In this document: positions 56,930 through 64,000 of the stretch, in pieces
Numbering within the stretch: position 1 is the first letter of the stretch
Layout of the letters: each line of letters opens with the position of its first letter
From: a virus
Length of the DNA stretch: 64,000 nt
Strand: one strand, 5' to 3'
Virus record (IMG/VR): IMGVR_UViG_3300042350_003419
Coordinates: 1 to 64,000 of that record
Notes under the pieces: model-generated
Told to the model about the DNA's origin: nothing
What the model saw: the letters and a program-made list of their open reading frames with translations, nothing else
The model's database searches: none
Position numbers and translations under genes: made by a program

Positions 56930-57771
56930 AAAAAATAGATCTCTCCAACTGCACTTTTATAATTCCGATTAGACTTGACTCTGGAGATAGGACTAGGAAT
57001 ATTACTACAGTTCTTTGCTATCTTCTAAAAACTTTTAACACTAAAGTGATATTAAAAGAAGTTGATTCCAGACCTTTTGTTGAAGAGTGTGTTATAAAAC
57101 AAATTAAAGAATTTTTAGATAAGGATGAAATTAACAATCTGATATATCTGTTTGAAAAATCTGATAGTTCAGAATTTCACAGAATGAAAATTTTAAATGA
57201 AATGATAGAACAGGTAAAAACTGATATTGTGGTTAATTATGATTGTGATGCTTTATTAAAAGCAGAAACTTGCATAGAAGCAGTAAAATTAATAGTAAAG
57301 AAAAATTATGATTTAGTTTATCCCTATGGATTAGGAGACTATCAATATCAAATTTTTGCAACTGATGCACTTGTAAGTGACTTTATTAATAATAATTTTG
57401 ATTTTTCAATTTTAGAAAAAAATTCCAATATTCATAGGTCTGAGTTTGGACACGTTCAATTCATTAAAACAAAATCCTATATTAATGCTGGAATGGAAAA
57501 CGAGAACTTTATTTCCTGGTCTCCAGAAGATAAAGAAAGATATTTTAGATTTAATGTTCTTGGATATAATGTGGGTAGAATTGATCACTCATATGTATAT
57601 CACTTAGAGCATTATAGGGGACATAACTCTGGTTTTGAAAATCCATATATTACTAGAAATAATGAATTGTGGAATTATCTTCAAACATTAAATCAAAAAC
57701 AATTAAGGAGATATTATCAATCACAAAAATATTTAAAGAAATATCAATCTCATAACTTAAATAAGGTTTAA
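56926..57771 (+). CDS. GT2/GT7-like glycosyltransferase (galactosyltransferase C-terminal type)
   Basis: 281 aa. TFIIPIRLDSGDRTRNITTV (GT-A N-terminus), NYDCDALLKAETC (DxD-like DCD), and ENFISWSPEDKERYFRF near 190 resembling the GWGxEDxExxxR acceptor motif. Likely adds Gal or GalNAc in the same glycan. Confidence 0.8.
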   Translation: MKKIDLSNCTFIIPIRLDSGDRTRNITTVLCYLLKTFNTKVILKEVDSRPFVEECVIKQIKEFLDKDEINNLIYLFEKSDSSEFHRMKILNEMIEQVKTDIVVNYDCDALLKAETCIEAVKLIVKKNYDLVYPYGLGDYQYQIFATDALVSDFINNNFDFSILEKNSNIHRSEFGHVQFIKTKSYINAGMENENFISWSPEDKERYFRFNVLGYNVGRIDHSYVYHLEHYRGHNSGFENPYITRNNELWNYLQTLNQKQLRRYYQSQKYLKKYQSHNLNKV

Positions 57772-57777
57772 TTTGTC

Positions 57778-58572
57778 ATGGATAAAAACAAAGCAATCTA
57801 TAAACTCAAAGGTCTTCCCCCCATCTATTATCTCAATCTGGACGAACAACCAGAAAGAGCAGAGTATATGGAGGATCAATTCAAGTATTGGGAAATTGAA
57901 GATTATACTCGCATCTCTGCTTATGATGGTAGGGATGGTAGAGACTTAGGTGATATTCTTAAAGGTCGTTATCCTGATATGATGTCTTCTGGTGAAGTCG
58001 GTTGCGTAACATCTCATCTGAAGGCACTCAGGCACTTCTTAGAGACTTCTGATGCACCTTGTGCTCTCATTATGGAGGATGATTGTGATTTAGATACTGT
58101 AAAACATTGGGGATTTAATTGGAAAGATTTCTTTTCTAAGATTCCTTATGCTTATGACGTTGTTCAACTTGCAATCATTAATCCTGCACAAGTTCATATT
58201 AAGTTGCATCGTAGATTTGTGAATGATTTTTCTACTGCTTGCTATTTAATTACTCGTCATCATGCACAAAAACTTATCAGTCTTCATGTTCGTGGTGATA
58301 GGTATAAGATTGACAATGGAGTTAAACCCAGAGCAGTTGCTGATGATTTAATTTATAATTCTGGAAATACATATTCAATTCCATTATTTCTTTATAAGAT
58401 TGAATTGGGATCTTCTATTCATAATGAACATATTGATATTTTTCATAAGTCAAGTTATGAAGGACTTTGGAATTTTTGGAGAAATGATTCCAGTAATATA
58501 AGTGATTGGAATCCAATATTTGATTATGATCCTTATTTCGGAACTCTACCGCCAGGATTTGAAAACAAATAG
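57778..58572 (+). CDS. GT25 glycosyltransferase
   Basis: 264 aa. PPIYYLNLDEQPERAEYMED and SGEVGCVTSHLKALRHFLET are the GT25 (LPS biosynthesis) N-terminal motifs; ALIMEDDCDL holds the E-D-D metal site. GT25 genes recur in cyanophages, so this may be the older core member of the island. Codon use is like the phage core. Confidence 0.9.
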   Translation: MDKNKAIYKLKGLPPIYYLNLDEQPERAEYMEDQFKYWEIEDYTRISAYDGRDGRDLGDILKGRYPDMMSSGEVGCVTSHLKALRHFLETSDAPCALIMEDDCDLDTVKHWGFNWKDFFSKIPYAYDVVQLAIINPAQVHIKLHRRFVNDFSTACYLITRHHAQKLISLHVRGDRYKIDNGVKPRAVADDLIYNSGNTYSIPLFLYKIELGSSIHNEHIDIFHKSSYEGLWNFWRNDSSNISDWNPIFDYDPYFGTLPPGFENK

Positions 58573-58575
58573 GGC

Positions 58576-58604
58576 TTGACACTCCTCCTTTTCTGCTATA
58601 TACT
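58576..58604 (+). promoter_or_regulatory. Promoter of the photosynthesis block
   Basis: TTGACA (58576-58581), 17 bases, TATACT (58599-58604), 28 bases before hli. Directly follows the GT25 stop. Confidence 0.75.
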
Positions 58605-58631
58605 TGTGTAACAGTTCTTCACAAAACTTAT

Positions 58632-58826
58632 ATGACTGTAACAACTAATGAATATGGGCAACAAAATATGTTTGCCAAAGAACCCGTAATGTATTATGAG
58701 AATTACGGAATGCTGACTCCAAATCAAGTTAAGGAGCGTACTAATGGACGCTGGGCAATGGTCGGTTTTGTTGCTGGTGTTATTTCTTATTCTATCACTG
58801 GCAACTTCTTCTTCGGGATCTTCTGA
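58632..58826 (+). CDS. hli: High-light-inducible protein (Hli), copy 1
   Basis: 64 aa. LTPNQVKERTNGRWAMVGFV (about 28-47) with ExxNGRxAMxG and a single membrane helix is the Hli/CAB-like signature. Binds chlorophyll/carotenoid and dissipates excess light energy at photosystem II. Stop overlaps the next start (TGATG). Confidence 0.95.
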   Translation: MTVTTNEYGQQNMFAKEPVMYYENYGMLTPNQVKERTNGRWAMVGFVAGVISYSITGNFFFGIF

Positions 58827-58912
58827 TGACTGAAATCATCTTCACAATTACAGGAGTTGCATTTTTGGTTCTCCTGAGTTATGCTGTAGAAAAACTTTCT
58901 GAAACTTACTGA
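58826..58912 (+). CDS. 28-aa membrane peptide between hli genes
   Basis: MTEIIFTITGVAFLVLLSYA then VEKLSETY. One membrane helix, like small photosystem subunits or Hli partners. Coupled to hli copy 1 by one base. Role unknown. Confidence 0.6.
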   Translation: MTEIIFTITGVAFLVLLSYAVEKLSETY

Positions 58913-58922
58913 GGTAAAACAA

Positions 58923-59042
58923 ATGGACAAAATTTTCACTGAAACTGCTGAGCGTTGGAACGGAAGACTTGCGATGCTTGGATTCGTAATTGCAGTTGGT
59001 ACTTACTTCACCACTGGGCAAGTAATTCCTGGTCTGTTCTGA
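58923..59042 (+). CDS. hli: High-light-inducible protein (Hli), short copy 2
   Basis: 39 aa. ETAERWNGRLAMLGFVIAVG carries the ExxNGRxAMxG motif and one membrane helix. Shorter than copy 1 and lacking its N-terminal extension. Ends one base into the peroxiredoxin upstream region. Confidence 0.9.
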   Translation: MDKIFTETAERWNGRLAMLGFVIAVGTYFTTGQVIPGLF

Positions 59043-59053
59043 TGGAGGTTACT

Positions 59054-59581
59054 ATGCGTAAAGAAGGATATGAAATTCCTCAAGTTGAATTTGTATTTCG
59101 TGAATCTGGGGAGTTTGTAACTCGTACAAGTAATGAACTTTTTAAAGATAAAAGAGTTGTACTCTTCTCACTTCCTGGAGCGTTCACTCCTACTTGCTCC
59201 GCTTATCAACTTCCTGGATTTGAAGAGAAGTATGATGAGTTCACTGCTCTTGGTATTGATGCTATTTACTGTATTTCTGTTAATGATGGTTTCGTGATGA
59301 ATGCCTGGGCACAAGACCAAAACATTCAAAACGTACAACTCATTCCCGATGGAAATGCTTACTTCACTCGCTCTATGGGTCAACTCGTTTCCAAGACCAA
59401 TCTTGGTTTTGGTGAGCGTTCTTGGCGATATGCTGCTGTGGTGAAGGATGGTATCATTGAGAAACTCTTTGAGGAAGCAGGAAAGCAAGATAATGCTCCT
59501 ACTGATCCTTATGAAGTGACAACTCCAGAAAATGTTCTTGAGTATGTAAAAACAGAATTGCGTGAAGCAGTACTCGCATAA
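59054..59581 (+). CDS. Peroxiredoxin (Prx5-type)
   Basis: 175 aa from ATG 59054; GGAGG six bases upstream decides it over ATG 59042. PGAFTPTCSAYQLPG places the peroxidatic Cys at residue 48, the usual Prx5 position. Reduces hydroperoxides. Next to hli and psbA it would protect photosystem II during infection. Confidence 0.92.
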   Translation: MRKEGYEIPQVEFVFRESGEFVTRTSNELFKDKRVVLFSLPGAFTPTCSAYQLPGFEEKYDEFTALGIDAIYCISVNDGFVMNAWAQDQNIQNVQLIPDGNAYFTRSMGQLVSKTNLGFGERSWRYAAVVKDGIIEKLFEEAGKQDNAPTDPYEVTTPENVLEYVKTELREAVLA

Positions 59582-59599
59582 TATTAGAAAATATTTTTT

Positions 59600-59636
59600 A
59601 AACTCTACCTCTAAATAAGGGGTAGAGTTTTTTTTT
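59600..59636 (+). terminator. Terminator with late promoter in its loop
   Basis: AAACTCTACC (59600-59609) pairs perfectly with GGTAGAGTTT (59621-59630), then T-run. CTAAATA (59611-59617) lies in the loop, 22 bases before ATG 59640, so late RNA starts inside the hairpin. Confidence 0.88.
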
Positions 59637-59639
59637 ATT

Positions 59640-59804
59640 ATGCCAAGAGGACAACTGACTAAAGATATTATTAAATGTGAAGTTCTTAAGTTAAAAAAAG
59701 ATTTGGATAATGAATGGATGAATAAGACTGGATATGACCCAAAGTGGTTAGCGCATCAATATCTGAATAAGGTTCTGGACAAAATTGAGGAATATTCCAG
59801 ATAA
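59640..59804 (+). CDS. Conserved small cyanophage protein (54 aa)
   Basis: MPRGQLTKDIIKCEVLKLKK then NEWMNKTGYDPKWLAHQYLN. Small proteins starting MPRG[RQ]L and ending with a LAH.YL..VL..I.EY helix recur in cyanophages in my memory. Predicted helical. Function unknown. Confidence 0.7.
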   Translation: MPRGQLTKDIIKCEVLKLKKDLDNEWMNKTGYDPKWLAHQYLNKVLDKIEEYSR

Positions 59805-59817
59805 GCATTCATACCTA

Positions 59818-59846
59818 TTGACAGGGATCCCTGACAGTGCTATGAT
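59818..59846 (+). promoter_or_regulatory. psbA promoter with palindromic spacer
   Basis: TTGACA (59818-59823), 17 bases, TATGAT (59841-59846). CAGGGATCCCTG (59822-59833) is a perfect palindrome across the -35/spacer boundary. GATAAATA (59844-59851) overlaps it and could act as a late promoter. Confidence 0.75.
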
Positions 59847-59851
59847 AAATA

Positions 59852-60016
59852 CAACAACAAGTTAAGGAATGTAACAAAACCTTAACGTTGTCCTCTGCCT
59901 AACCGAGACCTATGGGGAGGTTAAACACAGTCTCTCATACCCACGATGGAGGGTGTCGTGGGGAATACTTGTACCGTTCAGTTCCCCCTGGACACATACT
60001 TACCCTTTAACGAAAA
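59852..60016 (+). promoter_or_regulatory. Structured psbA leader RNA
   Basis: About 165 bases without a gene. GTTAAGG/CCTTAAC (59861-59867 with 59880-59886) and CCCACGA/TCGTGGG (59940-59946 with 59956-59962) are good stems; GGGGAA/TTCCCC could form an alternative with the second. No clear ribosome site before ATG 60017. Likely regulates psbA translation or stability. Confidence 0.6.
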
Positions 60017-61308
60017 ATGACTGCTACAATCGCTACACGTCGCCCAACTACTTCGGCGTGGAACTCATTCTGTGAATGGATTACTTCAACGAACAACCGC
60101 CTTTATGTTGGTTGGTTCGGAACTCTGATGATTCCAACGTTGCTTGCTGCAACTATTTGTTTCATCGTCGCCTTCATTGCCGCACCCCCGGTGGACATTG
60201 ACGGTATTCGTGAACCTGTTGCTGGTTCACTCATGTACGGAAACAACATCATCTCTGGTGCTGTTGTTCCTTCAAGCAACGCCATTGGTCTTCACTTCTA
60301 TCCCATCTGGGAAGCAGCAAGTCTTGATGAATGGCTTTATAACGGTGGACCTTTCCAACTTGTTGTATTTCACTTCCTCATTGGCATCTACTGCTATATG
60401 GGACGTGAATGGGAACTCTCATACCGTCTAGGTATGCGTCCTTGGATTATGGTTGCTTACAGTGCTCCTGTTGCTGCTGCATCTGCTGTATTCCTGGTTT
60501 ATCCTTTCGGACAAGGTTCATTCTCTGATGCGATGCCTCTGGGCATCTCCGGAACATTCAACTACATGCTTGTGTTCCAGGCAGAGCACAACATCCTGAT
60601 GCACCCCTTCCATATGCTTGGAGTTGCTGGTGTGTTCGGTGGTTCTCTGTTCAGTGCTATGCACGGTTCTCTTGTGACTTCTTCACTGGTTCGTGAAACC
60701 ACAGAAACTGAGTCACAGAATTATGGTTATAAGTTTGGTCAAGAAGAAGAGACTTATAACATCGTGGCTTGACAGAGCGGGTCACGTTAAACTGGGTGAA
60801 CTGCTGGAAACCTAAGTCCTTTATGGATATGGCAATCAGCATCCAAGTCCTAGATACATCTAGGAAAGGTTCAGAGACTACCTGAGGGATACAGTTCCCT
60901 TAATAACAGGCAAGAGCGCCCAGCACCTTTAATAGGTGAAGATATAGTCCAACCCTTAAGGAAACTTTTGGACAATTGGCTCACGGTTACTTTGGACGAC
61001 TCATTTTCCAATATGCTTCGTTCAATAATTCTCGTTCACTTCACTTCTTCCTCGCCGCTTGGCCCGTTGTGGGCATCTGGTTTACTGCTCTAGGCGTAAG
61101 CACTATGGCATTCAACCTCAACGGACTAAATTTCAATCAGAGTATTCTGGATAGTCAAAACCGGGTAATTCCTACTTGGGCGGACATATTGAACAAATCT
61201 GGGTTGGGTATGGAAGTTATGCACGAGAGAAATGCACATAATTTTCCTTTAGATTTGGCTGCAGCAGAAACAACTTCGGTTGCTCTAACTGCTCCTTCTA
61301 TCGGTTGA
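60017..61308 (+). CDS. psbA: Photosystem II D1 protein, interrupted by a group I intron (whole gene)
   Basis: Exon 1 60017-60769 (251 codons), exon 2 60979-61308. Spliced product 360 aa, the normal D1 precursor length; joining gives [12 protein letters not shown] at the junction, the usual D1 sequence. The protein replaces damaged host D1 and keeps photosynthesis running during infection. Exon 1 holds the membrane core; exon 2 has the C-terminal part ending ALTAPSIG. Unspliced, it stops right after exon 1 (TGA 60770-60772). Confidence 0.97.
60770..60978 (+). ncRNA. Group I intron in psbA
   Basis: 209 nt, no reading frame. Exon 1 ends in T (60769), which forms the conserved U-G pair in P1 with the guide GGTCAC (60780-60785). 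GTTCAGAGACTA (60869-60880) and AAGATATAGTCC (60939-60950) are the P7 halves (GACTA/TAGTC). It ends in G (60978). Likely mobile through the endonuclease at 61392. Confidence 0.93.
60979..61308 (+). CDS. psbA: psbA exon 2
   Basis: Begins GCT-CAC directly after the intron's final G and encodes [19 protein letters not shown] through the D1 end ALTAPSIG. It holds C-terminal residues of the manganese cluster site ([15 protein letters not shown]). No start codon of its own is needed. Confidence 0.95.
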   Translation, partial: AHGYFGRLIFQYASFNNSRSLHFFLAAWPVVGIWFTALGVSTMAFNLNGLNFNQSILDSQNRVIPTWADILNKSGLGMEVMHERNAHNFPLDLAAAETTSVALTAPSIG

Positions 61309-61367
61309 TATAATCACTAAATTGTGATATAATGAAGAGACCTGTAAAGGTCTCTTTTTTATAAATA
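61305..61367 (+). promoter_or_regulatory. Promoter, terminator and late promoter in tandem
   Basis: TTGATA (61305-61310), 17 bases, TATAAT (61328-61333). Then AAGAGACCT/AGGTCTCTT (61335-61343 with 61348-61356) and T-run ending psbA, fused to TATAAATA (61360-61367). GGTCT of the stem could also pair with AGACC near ATG 61392. Confidence 0.75.
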
Positions 61368-61391
61368 ATAATATCCGTGAGCAGACCACAA

Positions 61392-62006
61392 ATGAATATA
61401 AAATATACTGATAAGGATAGGGAGATTTGGAAACAAATGTATTTGTCTGGTTTATCCTCCCACGAAATTGGAAGACAACTAAACATACCAAGAGTTTCCG
61501 TATATAAGTATCTTAAAACAATTGGTGTAACAAGAAACTTTTCTGAATGGCAGGTTGGTAAAGAACCTTGGAATAAAGGAAAGAAAACAGGTCAAAAAGT
61601 TTGGAATAAAGGATTAACCAAAGAAACTGATGAAAGAGTCAAAAAATATGGAGAAAAAATAAAGGGCAATAATTGCCAAAATCCTTGGAAAGAAAGATAT
61701 TTTGATACTGATTATTTGTATTTGGTTATTGTTTATCTTGAAGGTAAACTGGTTTATAAGGTTGGAAGAAGTTTCAACAAATTAGCAAATCACACAAAAA
61801 ATAAATTACATAGTGTAATTAAAATATGGAAAGGAATTCATTATCAAGTTCATCATCTTGAAAAGTTCATTCATCAAAAATACCAAGATTATAAAATTGA
61901 TTTTGAATCCAAGGACGCTGGACATACTGAGTGTTATATGGTAGAATTGCCCATAACTGAAATCATCAACCTTACAGAAAAAACATTAAAACATTATGAT
62001 TACTAA
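61392..62006 (+). CDS. Homing endonuclease next to the psbA intron (HTH plus GIY-YIG-like)
   Basis: 204 aa from ATG 61392; GTG 61377 is an alternative. An N-terminal helix-turn-helix (GLSSHEIGRQLNIPRVSVYK) is followed by two NUMOD-like KPWNKGKK repeats, then a nuclease part with YLYLVIVYLEGKLVYKVGRS, HHLEKFIHQKY and AGHTECYMVEL that resembles GIY-YIG/MUG113 proteins. S-PM2 also has a homing enzyme beside its psbA intron. The family here is my inference. Overlaps the next gene by 11 bases. Confidence 0.8.
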   Translation: MNIKYTDKDREIWKQMYLSGLSSHEIGRQLNIPRVSVYKYLKTIGVTRNFSEWQVGKEPWNKGKKTGQKVWNKGLTKETDERVKKYGEKIKGNNCQNPWKERYFDTDYLYLVIVYLEGKLVYKVGRSFNKLANHTKNKLHSVIKIWKGIHYQVHHLEKFIHQKYQDYKIDFESKDAGHTECYMVELPITEIINLTEKTLKHYDY

Positions 62007-62151
62007 AGAAGGATTTATTGAGGCAACCAATCTAGCACCTGAAAATGCAGAAAAAATTTATCAAGAACTTAATGATAGGTTTAATGGGGATTGGGATAAG
62101 GCATCTGACTACCTTAAAGATTTGGTTGCATATTTACAAAAGCACCAATAA
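61996..62151 (+). CDS. Hypothetical protein (51 aa)
   Basis: MITKEGFIEATNLAPENAEK then NGDWDKASDYLKDLVAYLQK. Helical and acidic; a UBA-like or small helical-bundle look. It starts inside the endonuclease gene and is followed after four bases by the next gene. Confidence 0.55.
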   Translation: MITKEGFIEATNLAPENAEKIYQELNDRFNGDWDKASDYLKDLVAYLQKHQ

Positions 62152-62155
62152 GACT

Positions 62156-62305
62156 ATGAAATTACCTATAAGTAAAAAACTAGAAGAGATACTCAGAGAC
62201 CCTGTTGCAAGTAAACAATTACGAAAAGCATTGACAGGAGAAGGTGATGGTAAAATTACAGTAAATGGAAAGACTTATAAATTAAATAAAGATGCTTTTT
62301 ATTGA
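62156..62305 (+). CDS. Hypothetical protein (49 aa)
   Basis: MKLPISKKLEEILRDPVASK then GKITVNGKTYKLNKDAFY. A helix then a beta hairpin. No family recognised. Confidence 0.55.
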   Translation: MKLPISKKLEEILRDPVASKQLRKALTGEGDGKITVNGKTYKLNKDAFY

Positions 62306-62331
62306 CATAAGACTCCCAACTCTGCTAAGAT
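62302..62331 (+). promoter_or_regulatory. Probable sigma70-type promoter
   Basis: TTGACA (62302-62307), 18 bases, TAAGAT (62326-62331), 20 bases before ATG 62352. It overlaps the upstream stop codon. Confidence 0.55.
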
Positions 62332-62351
62332 AATCATAAACCCCAAAACAT

Positions 62352-62612
62352 ATGAAACAACTAACAACAGAACAAATCAAAACACTGGAAGATGCTTTTG
62401 TAAGTTATCCAGAGGACTTTCCAACAACTTCTAATTATGCATCAATGGAAGGAATTCAAACACAACTGAATCAACTTAAAGATGATATAGGACGTATTTA
62501 CTATATTAGTAAAGTTAGTAAAAATCAAAAAGTCAATGCATATAATTTTACAATGAATGCAATGGAAGTCGGAATTCAGGAACGAGATACTAATGATAAA
62601 CCCAATAATTAA
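62352..62612 (+). CDS. Hypothetical protein (86 aa)
   Basis: MKQLTTEQIKTLEDAFVSYP then QLNQLKDDIGRIYYISKVSK. Mainly helical. First gene after a probable promoter. No family recognised. Confidence 0.55.
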   Translation: MKQLTTEQIKTLEDAFVSYPEDFPTTSNYASMEGIQTQLNQLKDDIGRIYYISKVSKNQKVNAYNFTMNAMEVGIQERDTNDKPNN

Positions 62613-62625
62613 AAGCACCAATAAT

Positions 62626-62745
62626 ATGAGTCACAATCCTCAACACGAACCTATGGAACCTTGGATAATCTGGGCAGGCGTAGGTATTATGATGTTCACA
62701 GTTATCATATTTGTCATATTTACTCTTTCAGTAATGTATTTTTAA
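62626..62745 (+). CDS. 39-aa membrane peptide
   Basis: MSHNPQHEPMEPWIIWAGVG then IMMFTVIIFVIFTLSVMYF. One long hydrophobic span. It lies with the next, even smaller, membrane peptide. Possibly a photosystem-like or lysis-related peptide; unknown. Confidence 0.55.
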   Translation: MSHNPQHEPMEPWIIWAGVGIMMFTVIIFVIFTLSVMYF

Positions 62746-62749
62746 GAAT

Positions 62750-62824
62750 ATGTTTTTCATTCTCACAGTCTTCATACTCTTCGGAATCTTTATGTTTATA
62801 ATGTCAGTAACACAAGACCTCTAA
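62750..62824 (+). CDS. 24-aa membrane peptide
   Basis: MFFILTVFILFGIFMFIMSV then TQDL. Almost entirely one membrane helix, like petN/psbM-type small subunits. No direct evidence for expression beyond position and composition. Confidence 0.45.
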   Translation: MFFILTVFILFGIFMFIMSVTQDL

Positions 62825-62869
62825 GAATCCTACATATAAAAGAACACAGTATAATGGGTGGAGATTAAA

Positions 62870-63580
62870 ATGAGTTCAAATTTTGATACAGTCTTCGTCA
62901 GTGATGTTCATCTTGGGACTCCAAGATGTAATACTGAAAAGTTCTTAAAGTTTTTAAAAGAACTCAAAACTAAAAAGTTAGTAATGGTAGGTGATATTAT
63001 AGACATCTACTGTATGGAAAAATATAATACTCGTTGGACAAAAGAACATACCGAGTGTGTTCATCAAATCTTAAATCTTGCTAAAAGGGGAACAGAGGTC
63101 ATTTATATTCTTGGAAATCACGAAGGGCAAATTCGTCGCTACTGTGATTTTGAACATAAGAACTTCCGAATGGTAGATGAATATACGCATAAAGATTCAA
63201 AAGGTAATAAGTTTCTTTGTGTTCACGGAGATAAGTATTCCGAGTATTCATCCGGTTCCTGGAAACAATTAATGTTTAATAAAGGATATGAATTGATTAC
63301 ACCGATCAGTTTGTTCCTGGAAAGATTCTTCAGATTCTCTTTGGTTTATGCACTGAAGAATAGTGTTCGGGGTAAGAACTATATCAATCAATATGAGACT
63401 GATATTGCATCATATTGTGTTCAGAGAGATAAGAAATATGACGGAGTAATTTGTGGTCACATACATTCCGGAAATATTCGTAAGTTTAATAAAATTACTT
63501 ATATGTGTTGCGGAGATTGGTGCGATACATGTTCTGCAATTGTAGAAAGAAACGGCGTATATTGCTTGGAAAAGTATTGA
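62870..63580 (+). CDS. Metallophosphoesterase (LpxH/calcineurin-like)
   Basis: 236 aa. Metal motifs in order: VSDVHLG (DxH), MVGDIID (GD), ILGNHEG (GNHE), VHGDKYS, and CGHIHSGNI (GHxH). The order and spacing fit the LpxH-like group. It may act on a UDP-sugar lipid or other phosphodiester; the phage substrate is unknown. GGTGGAG supports ATG 62870 over GTG 62858. Confidence 0.88.
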   Translation: MSSNFDTVFVSDVHLGTPRCNTEKFLKFLKELKTKKLVMVGDIIDIYCMEKYNTRWTKEHTECVHQILNLAKRGTEVIYILGNHEGQIRRYCDFEHKNFRMVDEYTHKDSKGNKFLCVHGDKYSEYSSGSWKQLMFNKGYELITPISLFLERFFRFSLVYALKNSVRGKNYINQYETDIASYCVQRDKKYDGVICGHIHSGNIRKFNKITYMCCGDWCDTCSAIVERNGVYCLEKY

Positions 63581-63619
63581 ATAATATCTTCAAATCCCAA
63601 CAATTCATAGACACCTAAA

Positions 63620-63654
63620 AAGAACTTCTTATAATTACTAAGGAGTTCTTTTTC
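63620..63654 (+). terminator. Terminator before talC
   Basis: AAGAACTTCTT (63620-63630) pairs with AAGGAGTTCTT (63640-63650, one T-G), then a T-rich tail. It ends the metallophosphoesterase transcript just before talC. Confidence 0.8.
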
Positions 63655-63658
63655 TTTT

Positions 63659-64000
63659 ATGAAGATCTTTTTAGATACGGCAGATGTTTCAATGATTAGT
63701 TCAGCATATGATACTGGACTACTAGATGGAGTTACTACAAATCCCACTTTGATTCTTAAAAGTGGTAGACAACTTCAAGAAGTTATTAGTGAAATTTCAA
63801 AAATATTTCCAGAGTTAGAAAGCATTTCGGCAGAAGTCGTTGCAGATACTGCCGAAGAAATGCTTACAGAAGCAAAACATTATTATACAATCGCACCAGC
63901 AGTTACAATCAAAGTTCCTTGTACAGTAGAAGGATTGAAGGCTTGTAAGTTCCTGTCTGGGCAGGGAATTCAAACGAATGTAACTCTTGTATTCTCGGTG
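63659..64000 (+). CDS. talC: Transaldolase TalC (partial, runs off the window)
   Basis: First 114 residues. MKIFLDTADVSMISSAYDTG, GVTTNPTLILKSG, EVVADTAEEML and APAVTIKVPCTVEGLKAC with the Schiff-base Lys (VTIKVP) match the fructose-6-phosphate aldolase/TalC group. Cyanophage TalC shifts host carbon flow to the pentose phosphate pathway, supporting nucleotide synthesis. The 3' end lies outside the window. Confidence 0.95.
   Translation, partial: MKIFLDTADVSMISSAYDTGLLDGVTTNPTLILKSGRQLQEVISEISKIFPELESISAEVVADTAEEMLTEAKHYYTIAPAVTIKVPCTVEGLKACKFLSGQGIQTNVTLVFSV

Noticed and set aside
60770-60772. psbA looks truncated by a stop after exon 1
   Set aside because: The stop is the first three bases of a group I intron with P1 and P7 pairings; joining the exons restores the normal 360-aa D1.

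Overview
This window is part of the genome of a T4-like marine cyanophage (Kyanoviridae type), most likely infecting Synechococcus. Three things show this. It has the T4 replication core (gp45, gp44, gp62, RegA, gp43, UvsX, gp41, gp61, NrdA/NrdB). It has cyanophage host-like genes (psbA, two hli, hsp20, mazG, talC, a GT25 enzyme, a porin-like protein). It has T4-type late promoters (TATAAATA or CTAAATA about 20-25 bases before start codons). Almost all genes lie on the + strand. The psbA gene carries a group I intron of about 209 nt, as I recall for the Synechococcus phage S-PM2. The last gene, talC, runs off the window.

Layout. 1-6.0 kb: sliding clamp, clamp loader, Dam methylase and RegA, with small genes. 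6.1-16.9 kb: Hsp20, DNA polymerase, UvsX, gp41 helicase and MazG. UvsX and gp41 are each broken into two genes by a split intein, with a homing endonuclease gene in the break. 17-25 kb: tRNA-Leu and probable virion or capsid-interior proteins. 25-29.6 kb: primase and ribonucleotide reductase. 29.6-35.2 kb: modular virion proteins and a lysis-type region (C39-like peptidase, lysozyme, second lysozyme, membrane proteins). 35.2-41.5 kb: a tRNA bank with two HNH genes, structured small RNAs, a porin-like protein and a Dps-like ferritin. 42.4-58.6 kb: a 17-gene sugar-nucleotide and glycosyltransferase island, A+T-rich from about 45.6 kb. 58.6-61.3 kb: photosynthesis and redox genes (hli x2, peroxiredoxin, psbA). 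61.4-64 kb: GIY-YIG-like endonuclease, small genes, metallophosphoesterase, talC.

The observations I rate highest are these. (1) A complete bacterial -1 frameshift cassette at 32479-32538 (SD-like element, A AAA AAG slip site, perfect 10-bp hairpin) would fuse the peptidase to a lysozyme that has no start codon of its own. (2) The two fractured genes; in gp41 the N-intein is only 16 residues and the break lies inside the Walker A loop. (3) Most free-standing homing endonuclease genes are preceded by an inverted repeat that encloses a late promoter, a layout that would confine their translation to late transcripts. (4) The glycan island combines GDP-fucose synthesis, a GT11 fucosyltransferase and a GT4-GT6 fusion, which together could build a blood-group-like antigen. 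(5) A pair of covarying 45-nt RNAs sits among the tRNAs. (6) Early promoters recur with the -35 box inside a terminator hairpin.

Everything here was read by eye from the sequence and its translations. Family names rest on recognised motifs, not on searches.
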